From the NCBI RefSeq assembly GCF_046630445.1, contig NC_092340.1, positions 34,804,001-34,868,000 on the forward strand: a stretch of DNA of 64,000 nucleotides, given 5' to 3'. The stretch comes from Rutidosis leptorrhynchoides. Lineage: Eukaryota; Streptophyta; Magnoliopsida; Asterales; Asteraceae. A model generated the notes under the pieces. That model did no database searches and was not told the DNA's origin. It worked only from the letters and a program-made list of their open reading frames with translations. Shown one piece after another: positions 1-10,740 of this stretch. How positions within the stretch are numbered: position 1 is the stretch's first letter; each line of letters starts with the position of its first letter. The position numbers and the translations under genes were made by a program.

Positions 1-1898
1 CTTGTAGGTCACTTGTACTAAAACGAGTGTAAACCGTGAGAGAGCAGTGATTGTATAGCGTGGTCGGAAACCGGATCTCGCGCCAGATCGAAAACCCTAA
101 GGACGGTCCTCATTGTTTCTCCTAACAAGGACAATGTTGCGTCCGACCACTTGATATGACCAATAGGATGTATCCTTTCCATCCTCAAGGAAGTAAAGTC
201 TTCCGAATGACACACTTACTGATTCAATTCAGAAGATGTAGTCCAGACCAGTTGTAGGGTGACAAAAACTCTTGAAAAGTCATTACTGACATCGACTGGA
301 AATCTACCAGGCCTCAACGTCAAACAGGGAAACTGGTAGTCAAAGTTTATCTCAATGAGGGAGATTAACTAGTAAAACGGGGGGCACCATGTATACACAA
401 AATGTTAGTGATTTATCAGATCCCCGGAAGGATAACCTCCAGAAAGGTAAAATATCAGCTTTTAAGACTGATAAACCTCAATCTTCATGATTGATTTAAC
501 GGATTAGATGATTACCTCATAATTGTCAATGATGTCCGGACGTAATGTGTATCCTCCTAAAGCACATTATTTTCTACCGACATCTCGTAATGTTAGGTAC
601 CGTGGGAGGGATTGGCTTGACCAATAGCGGGAAACCCGCACTCATTTAAAAAAAAAAAAAAAAAAAAAATTTCAGAAAATCCGATCAAAATCGGAAAACG
701 TGCATAGTATTAAAAACTAGCATGATATTTTCAAAATCATAAAACATTTTCATAAGATCCTGATTTCTCTAGGGTCAAATTTTTCGGATACTTGGCTCTA
801 ATCTCCCAAAAATGTGTGTGTGTGTGTTTCCATTGTGTATATAGCGTGCGTGTGATTTCAATAAAAGTGTGCTATACTTAAAGCGTGTGTTTTCATTGTG
901 TATATAGCGTGAGTTGTGTTTCATATCAACGTGTGTATTTCGTGTGCTTCGAGTGATTCATGTAATGTTTGTAATCTATATTGTGTGATTATGTTTGATA
1001 TTGTTCTACTTTGTAAAGAAAGAATTGCTTGAGGACAAGCAAGGTTTAAGTGTGGGGTGTTTTGATATTGCTCAATAACATCATATATATCTATCGCAAT
1101 ATCGTGTAAAATGCTCTAGAATCGAGGATAATGAAGGCGTTTCTACAAGTGATAATCCAAGATGCACAAATTTGTATCGGAAGAGTGATTTACAAAGAGT
1201 TTTGATGATTTATGACATTGGTTGATCCCGATACGACTTAAGGTCTATTTAGTGCTCTAAAATGGTAAAACAAAGCTTCCAAGGTGTTAGGCTTCGTCCA
1301 AATAAAAGAGGATTGAAAAGAAAGCGAAACAGTGAATCTCAGCATATCTGGACGCCGTCCGGGGTTACAGGACGCCGTCCAGACTCTTGAAACAGGACGC
1401 CGTCCTGGATTTATAGGACGCCGTCTAGCTCTTAAGAACGGGACGCCGTCCAGCCTTTTTGGATGCCGTCCCGTAGTAGGTTTCAGCCGACTTTTGTGCT
1501 TTTTACCTACTTTCTCCACTTTAAAACTACTGTTTTGAGGGACTGTTTCATAGCTTACGAACCAGAGAGTACAGAGACGATTTTTAGGAGCAAAATTGGA
1601 GAACTCCAAGCTCTTGGAAGAGGCTCAACATCAAGACATCAAAGATCAAAACCTTCATCATCCAAGAACTCCTTGTTCTTGTAGGTTATTCCTTGTTCTA
1701 AAACAATGATTTCAGTTGTTAAACTGATTGTTATGTTGTCTGTTACCATGATTGTTGGCTAGTTTCTTTTATGTTCATCTAGATAAATAACCGAGATGTT
1801 GAATGTTTACTTTTGATTGATAGTTACCATGTACGATAGTTTGATGTTTGAATACAAGAACCATTCTTGTTAAGTTTAATCTTTTCGATTCAACTATT
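1..1898 (+). mobile_element. 3' end of an Athila-type LTR retrotransposon (internal tail plus truncated 3' LTR)
   Basis: Bases 1-1062 match, almost base for base, the 3' internal tail of the Athila element at about 52146-53188. The tail ends in the same polypurine-like stretch (AAGTGTGGGGTG, 1048-1059) directly before the LTR. The 3' LTR starts with TG at 1063 and follows the other copies until about 1898, where homology stops abruptly, so roughly half of the LTR is missing. No protein-coding sequence remains in this part. The main difference from the 52-kb copy is a run of about 22 A residues at 648-669. The upstream part of the element lies outside the window. Confidence 0.85.
1063..1898 (+). 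repeat. Truncated 3' LTR, Athila family (subfamily of the 3868 solo LTR)
   Basis: Starts TGATATTGCTCAATAACATC like the three other copies (3868, 39389, 53189). It carries six copies of an 11-bp near-palindrome, consensus GGACGCCGTCC, starting at 1350, 1370, 1395, 1416, 1441 and 1461. It shares diagnostic bases with the 3868 copy (AGTGAATCTC before the array) rather than with the 39389/53189 pair (AGTGGATTTC), so at least two subfamilies are present. The 3' half is lost at about 1898. Confidence 0.85.
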
Positions 1899-2614
1899 TA
1901 TGATAACTTCTGGATCCAATGTATTATTAAATAAAGGGTTGAGATTAAATGTATTATTTATTTATTAAAAAATATTAAATTAAAACTGTGAAGGGTATTT
2001 CTGGATCCAAAAAAGTGACGGGGCATTCATGATAACTTCAATATAATGGTTTCGATAACTTCATATTTGTACATGTAGTATGTACGTGTTCATATTAATT
2101 TTAATTATCTCATATTAATTATCTCCAACGATATTTTGGAGATTTTCATTGTGCAATTCATGCACTTCATCTTGAAGGTTAGAAAATTGGAAATAAAAAA
2201 CAACATCGACTTTAATAATTGATTGTGAAGATTTTTCTAATTAGAAATTTGTTGATTGTGAAATGGGTTAGGCGACATTAATGTTCCATAACTGCATTCC
2301 TAAAATTTAATATTGTAATTGCTGGATATGATTTGAATTTTAGACTATATAAAAATGGAAACCCAGTATATACATGTAATTTATTTTTTCACCCTCATGT
2401 ATTTTAGTTCTCATGGTTCTTGCTTTTTATTTAGTTCTCATTTGAACTTATATATATATATATAGTTTCAAAAACGTAAACGTATTATGATATAATATTT
2501 TCTATTATTTAAATGATTATAAATGAACCTTGAAAATTTAATTTTGAAGAACTAAAATATTATTTTATTAAATAAATATTTCAATTAGACATAATATGTA
2601 CAAATTTATTTTTA

Positions 2615-2683
<69 letters not shown>

Positions 2684-2845
2684 CATACATATTTTACAAA
2701 GTGATTAATTATAATATTACTAGACACAAATCGTTTTGATTTGAAATTAATATTGCCATATATATAAATAACGAGACATTGATTTATAGAAGCAAATGAC
2801 CATAACACTCATATGTATAGGTTATAATTCGAGAAATATAGTTTA
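1899..2845. other. Unclassified AT-rich intergenic sequence
   Basis: No coding signal is seen. It contains a long (AT)n run at 2617-2679 and a short TATATA run near 2450. The phrase CTTCTGGATCCA occurs twice (about 1909 and 2000) in a weak local duplication. Open frames here follow the AT repeat and are not genes. Confidence 0.5.
2617..2679. repeat. (AT)n microsatellite
   Basis: About 31 uninterrupted AT units. The Ile/Tyr-rich open frame across it is an artefact of the repeat. Confidence 0.95.
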
Positions 2846-3117
2846 TCAATGACTAAGTCTAATTTTTGATAAAGGTACACATCGCGAAATGTAATGTGTT
2901 AGTTTCCTAAGCGTACTAACCGTCGTTCGAGAAACCGAAACTAGGACATAAGTCGAGTGACAACGTACGAGTTATTGGAACTAAAAGTACAAGTCAACTA
3001 TACACGTGAATATAATATAATATATAATTAATCATATAAATTAAATATATTATATATTAAATATTAATAAAAGTGTCGGCAAACTTGATTAGTCGAACAT
3101 GAGCTGGTATCCTAGGG

Positions 3118-3193
3118 CATGCGATCGCATGGCCATTACACACAGAAACCATGCGATCGCATGGGAAGCTTGGACATGCCTAGTGCTATAAAT
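3118..3193 (+). promoter_or_regulatory. Paired palindromes upstream of a TATA box in the Tekay-like LTR
   Basis: Two copies of the perfect palindrome core CATGCGATCGCATG (3118-3131 and within 3149-3164) have centres 32 bp apart. The TATA box TATAAAT (3187-3193) starts 22 bp after the second one. The same geometry is found in the LTRs at 46722-46799 and 62434-62509. The position just upstream of the TATA box implies a promoter role for the LTR; no regulator is known to me. Confidence 0.7.
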
Positions 3194-3264
3194 TCGATCG
3201 AATTCGCGTTTTGTTTCCTCACAATTCAATTCACTCTCATCTCTGCACTTTGTATATATATTTA

Positions 3265-3334
<70 letters not shown>
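3265..3334. repeat. (ATT)n microsatellite downstream of the LTR TATA box
   Basis: About 23 ATT units, 70 to 80 bp downstream of the TATA box of the Tekay-like LTR, so probably inside the transcribed leader. The poly-Asn and poly-Ile open frames here are repeat artefacts. Confidence 0.95.
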
Positions 3335-3336
<2 letters not shown>

Positions 3337-3867
3337 AAATTAATATTATTTAGGAGTATTATTATTATTATTTATACATAAAATACTACGACGAGGTTCT
3401 GCTCGCGTGATTTCAAAATGGGTTTTTCAAGAGGGATAGAGCTAAGGAAATTATGGGTTATAGCTATGGAGGTTATGGGTATTATTCGGGGGTATGCTCG
3501 TGAGGTCAATCTAGTGTTTATCATCTCCGTTGCGTCTACGTATTTTCCCGCAATATTGAATCTCAATATTGAAACGTGAGCACTCATGTCCTATCTTTTA
3601 TATATTAATAGTGTATCACAGACTAGTGCTCGAGTATATATGATCATGCATGATTGTATGTTTTATTTCGTCGTTAAATAGTGTATGATGAATCACGAAT
3701 TTAATACATATAATACTAATATAAGGTATATGATATGCATGTCGTTGGAAAGCTGGCGAAAAATTAATAACTTTTCATTTAGAAAGCGTATGATTTCGAT
3801 GAACGGATTAAAAAATATCGTCAATTGAATTATCTATAATTTTAACTATTATTGTTAAAATGATTAT

Positions 3868-5680
3868 TGATATTGCTCAATAACATCATATATATCTATC
3901 GCAATATCGTGTAAAATGCTCTAGAATCGAGGATAATGAAGGCGTTTCTACAAGTGATAATCCAAGATGCGCAAATTTGTATCGGAAGAGTGATTTACAA
4001 AGAGTTTTGATGATTTATGACATTGGTTGATCCCGATACGACTTAAGGTCTATTTAGTGCTCTAAAATGGTAAAACAAAGCTTCCAAGGTGTTAGGCTTC
4101 GTCCAAATAAAAGAGGATTGAAAAGAAAGCGAAACAGTGAATCTCAGCATATCTGGACGCCGTCCGGGGTTACAGGACGCCGTCCAGACTCTTGAAACAG
4201 GACGCCGTCCTGGATTTATAGGATGTCGTCTAGCTCTTAAGAACGGGACGCCGTCCAGCCTTTTTGGACGCCGTCCCATAGTAGGTTTCAGCCGACTTTT
4301 GTGCTTTTTACCTACTTTCTCCACTTTAAAACTACTGTTTTGAGGGACTGTTTCATAGCTTACGAACCAGAGAGTACAGAGACGATTTTTAGGAGCAAAA
4401 TTGGAGAACTCCAAGCTCTTGGAAGAGGCTTAACATCAAGACATCAAAGATCAAAACCTTCATCATCCAAGAACTCCTTGTTCTTGTAGGTTATTCCTTG
4501 TTCTAAAATAATGATTTCAGTTGTTAATCTGATTGTTATGTTGTCTGTTACCATGATTGTTGGCTAGTTTCTTTTATGTTCATCTAGATAAATAACCGAG
4601 ATGTTGAATGTTTACTTTTGATTGATAGTTACCATGTACGATAGTTTGATGTTTGAATACAAGAACCATTCTTGTTAAGTTTAATCTTTTCGATTCAACT
4701 AGTTAGTATACTTGTTCAACTAAGAAACACCATCTTGCTGATTTAGTATATTGATTTACACCTAGTGACAAGTGTTTGCCCATCTTTTACCAAAAGGGGT
4801 AAGTTGCGTTCAAACGGTTAATCTATATAGGAATGTAAGAACGACTCTTGTAGATACTCTCAGATAGCTTAATTGATATGTGTAGTTGTCTAGGTGAACG
4901 ATCAATTCCCTAGAATCTGTTATACATATTTTCACTACTCAATTCCATATAACTAATAGGTGTTAGTAAATTGCCTTATCTAGTGACGTTTATAGGGATC
5001 TTATTACCACACTTAATTGTTTACTTGGGTTGGGTGAATTGAACATTTAACCAGATCAAGGGAATGAACTAAGCTTAACCATTAGTTGACATAGGAGTGG
5101 ATCATGATCAACACACCATTGACTTGATCATTCTTCAAGTCTTTAGACTAGTTGAATTAGTTGATTACAAATAGGAGGTCTTAGATGACAAGAACATCAC
5201 TTGCGTCGTGTAATCCCGTTTGAGCGTTTATTCAAGACTACTCTTGGTAAACCGATCAATTAGTTCTCGTGCATAACCAATCAATCCGATCTTAATCCTA
5301 AATAAACATTCACACCGAGGGTAAAAAGTCTAGATGAGCATATTTCATCTCTTTGATTTAAAAACTATCTTAATTGCTTTCCTTGCACTTATAAATTTAA
5401 AAGACCAAAAATATTGTTTTTACTTTTACTCTTCTCTGATTTGGCTAATCGTTAAATAAGCCACAAAACATAAAACTTGTACCTTTAAGCTTCATTTACT
5501 TAGTTAATCATAATATAGTTTATAATTCTAGTTTGACTAATACAACTGTCCTTGGAACGATACACGGATTTTACCATTATCTATACTACTACACGATCGG
5601 GTACACTGCCCGTTAGTGTGTGTAATCTTTAAAACCGGTATTTTCCATACAACAATTCATATACCACTTTTCGCACATCA
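3868..5680 (+). mobile_element. Solo LTR, Athila family
   Basis: A complete LTR of 1813 bp from TGATATTGC to TCGCACATCA, flanked by the 5-bp target duplication ATTAT (3863-3867 and 5681-5685). There is no PBS, internal region or second LTR, so it is the product of LTR-LTR recombination. It matches the LTR at 39389 throughout. The near-palindrome array has starts at 4155, 4175, 4200, 4221, 4246 and 4266. It sits inside the older Tekay-like LTR. Confidence 0.93.
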
Positions 5681-5685
5681 ATTAT

Positions 5686-6130
5686 CGTTATCGTTATCGT
5701 TATCGTCGTTATTATTATTATCTGATAATCAATATTATTATCATTATTATTATTATTATTATTATTAAAATAATTAATATTTTTATCAAAACTATCATTT
5801 TTATTAAAATTATAATTTTTAATAGAAATATCATTGTTATTATTAAAAATCATTATTTTTATCATTTTAGTATTATTATTATTAAAAATTATCATATTGA
5901 ATAGAATTATTATTTTTATAAAATATTATTATTATTACAGTTAATAATAAAAAGTATCATTATTATTAAAATTATCATGATTAGAATAATCATTCTAATT
6001 AATATCATCATTAGTAAATATAAATATTGTTATTGTTATTATTAGTAGAATAATAATAATAATTATTATTATTACAAAATAATACAACTTTACTCATTAT
6101 TATTATTATCAATATTATTTTATCGAATAA
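5686..6130. repeat. ATT/GTT-rich low-complexity tract
   Basis: Degenerate ATT, GTT and ATC trinucleotide sequence, starting with a TTATCG-type repeat at the right side of the nested solo LTR. It belongs to the Tekay-like LTR and has no coding potential. Confidence 0.8.
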
Positions 6131-7459
6131 ATATGTGATACAAAGATATATTTACTACACGTAATATAATTACATTAGTAATACATACTACTATATTTTT
6201 ATGATATCAAGTGAACTTTATAAATTTTATTACTTGAGATATATAAAAGTATATTTTTTCATCATATATATATTCTAATATAAATTTTATTTATTAATAA
6301 ATGACTTGTATTATTTACTCTAATAAAATCTGATAAATATATTTAAATATATAAAACGACTATATTTAAGTTATAAAATAAACATGTATAGATTTTGGAA
6401 GTCATTTTGGGACAAGTTGACTTTTGTTGACTATTGCATGATAATCTCGAGCATTAGGATTGTGATATACTACGACTTGACCTAAATTGTTAGACAAATA
6501 TTGACCAACATATAAATATATATATATACTTAATATAGATTCGTGAATCCGAGGCCAACCTTGCATTGTTCAATGTCATCATATGTATTTTTACTACAAA
6601 ATACAGTATCGTGAGTTTCATTTGCTCCCTTTTTAAATGTTTTTGCAATATATATTTTTGGGACTGAGAATACATGCGCTGTTTTTATAAATGTTTGACG
6701 AAATAGACACAAGTAATTGAAAATACATTCTATGGTTGGATTATCGAAATCGAATATCGCCCATTCAAGTCTGGTAACCTAAGAATTAGGAAAATGGTCC
6801 CTAATTGACGCGAATCCTAAAGATAGATCTATGGGCCTAACAAACCCCATTCTGGAATTTGGAATGCTTTAGTACTTCGATTTAAAAAGGTGATTGAGAT
6901 TGCCGTTATATAGCATACTTACGAGTATGCGGGGGATATTCTATATGCATTATGTTAATGTCGGTTACCAGGTGTTCATCATACGAATGATTTTTATACA
7001 CTTGCGAGTGTAATGTTATTTATAAAAAATGAAATCTTGTGGTCTATTAAAATTATGGAAATGATTGATTACGATAAACTAATGAATTCACCAACCTTTT
7101 GGTTGACTCTTTTAAGCATGTTTATTCTCAGGTAATAAAGAAATCTTCCGCTGTGCATTTGCTCATTTTAAAGATATTACTTGGAGTCATTCATGGCATA
7201 TTTCAAAAGACGTTGCATTCAAGTCGTTGAGTTCAATAAAGATTATTATTAAGTAAATGACAGATTAGGTCATTTATAGTTTGGATATTATGATATGGTA
7301 TGCATGCCTGTCAACTTTCGATGTAATAAAAGTTTATCTTTTTAAAACGAATGCAATGTTTGTAAAATGTATCATATAGAGGTCAAATACCTCGCAATGT
7401 AACCATATGTTATTGTATTCATCCTTATGGATTAAGACGGGTCGCTTCAGTTTAGAGTT

Positions 7460-7573
7460 TAGGGTTTTGGGTTTAGAAATTAGGGTTTAGTTTGAATATT
7501 TTAACACGAACGGTGTAGAGTTTAGGGTTTAGGGTTTTGGGACTAAACCCAAAACACTAAACCCTAAACTCTA
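7460..7573. repeat. Interstitial telomere-like repeats with a hairpin
   Basis: Degenerate plant telomere units (TTTAGGG and variants) occur from 7451 to 7545. They are followed by the reverse complement (CCCTAAA) up to 7573. The stretch 7516-7573 forms an inverted repeat of two 26-bp arms with one mismatch and a loop of about 6 bp. It adjoins the right end of the Tekay-like LTR. Confidence 0.8.
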
Positions 7574-7630
7574 AATCGGGCTAAATTTTGACAAAAACAC
7601 TTCACACAAGATGCAAATAAACTCTGAATC

Positions 7631-7656
7631 AAAACATTCAATGCATTGAATGTTTT
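7631..7656. repeat. 26-bp perfect palindrome
   Basis: The stretch 7631-7656 equals its own reverse complement over all 26 bases (AAAACATTC at the left edge, GAATGTTTT at the right). No spacer separates the arms. Its function is unknown; it may be the collapsed end of a small inverted-repeat element. Confidence 0.85.
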
Positions 7657-7828
7657 CATTTTTTTCTTCGAGCGCTTTACCGCCAAAATAATAACATTTA
7701 TCAAAAAGTGTCTTTTTTAAATGTTTATATTTTCACCTAAACATGATGCCTGAAAAAAAAATTCGAAAAAAACGAAAAAAATATTTCCCCCCACTTCCTC
7801 CGAAAAAGTGCTACTCTCTTGATTATGA

Positions 7829-8935
<1,107 letters not shown>

Positions 8936-8939
8936 AGCA

Positions 8940-9150
8940 ATTTTTTTGGACAAAATATGGACGTTTTGGGGCAAAAAATTGAGATTTTTGGGCAAATTAT
9001 GAAGGTTTTTAGACAAAAGTTGAAGGTTTTTGGGCAAAATTTGAAGGTTTTGGGGCAAAAGTTGAAGAATTTTGGGCAAAATTCAAAGATTTTTGGGCAA
9101 AATATGTAGGTTTTGGGGCAAAATATGTTTGTTTTGGGGCAAAAAAAAAA
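8940..9150. repeat. 21-bp minisatellite, about 10 copies
   Basis: Tandem units close to TTTTGGGCAAAATTTGAAGGT, diverged in the last third of each unit. The period is a multiple of three, so two minus-strand frames stay open and read as Pro-Lys-Asn/Phe repeats. That is a by-product of the period and not a gene. It follows the phrase CAGTGGCGAAACTAGGATT (about 8881), which I recall as a common start of plant repeats (memory only). Confidence 0.85.
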
Positions 9151-10502
9151 AAATCCACCGGAGGAAAGTCGAAAAACCCAAAATTTTAACACTGAAAAAA
9201 AAATTCACTGCTAAACATTATTGCTTTATTACACGTTTTGATAAAGATGATTATTTGATTCTAATTATCTTAAACGCATAAACAATTTTTTAAAACGCAA
9301 ACCCAAACACTCCTTATACATGAACATAATTATTTAATATAGCGGGTTAGTTTTTTGAAAGGGTCAAAATTCGTGCACACCCCTTTGTCATTCAACGCAT
9401 CAACCATCGTCATGTATTCCAATCTTCAATGACACTATTTTGTTTTTTAATTTATTTATAGCTAGAATCTAGTATCTGACATTTTTGTTTTGTTTTGTTT
9501 ATGTTTTATTTTTCTTTTACTCATTGAGTGTTTAAATTAAATGATTTAGTTTTTTTCCGTCTCATAGGAGGTTAACGAATAATTTTTTTTTTTACTCTCT
9601 CTCCCTCCAAATCTATTGTCTCTAGACAAAAAATACACAATTTAAAAAAAATATCTGACACATATATCTTTTTATTAACTTTTCTGTCTTACTTCTTAAT
9701 TTTTACCTATATTTTATCGTTGATGTGTCTCGGATGAACTGGACTAAACGCTAACATATCGTATCCTTTCATTCCTCCAAAATAATAAAATCATGTTTTA
9801 TTTTTCCGTTTGCGTAAAATAAATTATAGGTATCGAGAATTAAGAATATAATGAGTTAATTTAAATGAGATAAAAATAAATAAAAGGTTGAAAGAAACGA
9901 GTCATAAAACATAGGTTGTTAAAAAATAATGATTGATTAACGATATATTGATATTGAGTAGTTATTAAATGTAAATAATAAAATAAAGAATAGAAGATGA
10001 GATAACCATTGAAGTGATTGATTGCCAGCTTTTTCACATAAGGAGTGTGCCTGTATTAGCTTCCTTTTGAAAAAGTATGTTATTAATGACAGTGATTAAC
10101 ATTCTATACGATAATGAACTCCTCTGTCTCATGAAAAGATATGATGTCCGTATTGAAGGTGGTCCTACATATGAAATTACAAGAACAAACGTGTGTGCTC
10201 TGTCTCCTTTCAGTATTATTAATGTATTAAAAAAGATATGGAGGATTTAAAATTATGATACGTATAGTGAAGTACATTATTAAAATACCAACCATTGTCC
10301 TCTAATTATGCTGTTTTTGATGTATGAGATAAATAATCGAATTATTCAAATAAACTATCCAGATTTGAAAATCGGACGCTTTAATTTTGTAGATCAGATC
10401 GAACAAAAATTGAACTAGTATATCAGTTTTCAGATTAGTTTGACTTACTATGATCGGTACCAAATATTGCAAATACATTGAACCGAATAGTTGTTTACGG
10501 TA
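9151..10502. other. Unclassified AT-rich intergenic sequence
   Basis: No coding or RNA gene is seen. Two stretches (near 9598 and near 10110) resemble the CTCCCTCYGTC terminal sequence of mariner-like MITEs, but I could not find matching opposite ends. Confidence 0.35.
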
Positions 10503-10520
10503 TATGTAATACTCTTGTTT
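10503..10520. repeat. Target-site duplication, LINE (3' side)
   Basis: TATGTAATACTCTTGTTT, matching 26581-26598. The last three T residues may belong to the poly-A tail rather than to the duplication. Confidence 0.9.
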
Positions 10521-10735
10521 TTTTTTTTTTTTTTTTTTTGAAAGATCAGCAAAAATTTTATTAACTACCGGAATTAGATACAACAGGCAAAGCCAAAGTC
10601 CTGGAAAGCTATACAATGATTACAATAAACGAAATAAAACTATAAGCCACGAAAATAGTAGGAAAACACTCAAGCTCCTGAGCGTCACATATGCGTGGGA
10701 CAACTTGAGAGACAAGCCGAGGAACACGACAAGCC

Positions 10736-10740
10736 ACAGT
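10736..10740. repeat. Target-site duplication ACAGT, chromovirus left
   Basis: ACAGT directly before the LTR start TGTAGTGACC, repeated at 23835-23839 directly after the 3' LTR. Confidence 0.95.

Larger units (their letters stand above)
2846..7449 (+). mobile_element. Old Tekay-like (Ty3 chromovirus) solo LTR, split by a nested Athila solo LTR
   Basis: From about 6530 to 7449 this aligns by eye with the 3' third of the LTR of the intact chromovirus at 10741. Shared stretches include GTCGGTTACCAGGTGTTCA, the CTTGTGGTCTATT block, TTTATTCTCAGGT and the closing CATATAGAGGTCAAA block. The 5' part (about 2870-3420) carries a U3 promoter module with two CCATGCGATCGCATGG-type palindromes and a TATA box at 3187-3193. 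GTTTA lies on both sides (2841-2845 and 7450-7454) and could be the target duplication. The 5' terminus would then be TC rather than TG, so the left boundary is tentative. The LTR is interrupted at 3868-5680. No internal region is present. Confidence 0.65.

Noticed and set aside
1238-1684. ORFs of 60-120 codons in the Athila LTRs (also at 4043, 39665 and 53465)
   Set aside because: They overlap the near-palindrome array on both strands and differ in frame between copies; no domain is recognisable. They are non-coding LTR sequence.
3089-3343. Poly-Asn and poly-Ile ORFs
   Set aside because: They are translations of the (ATT)n repeat in an LTR leader.
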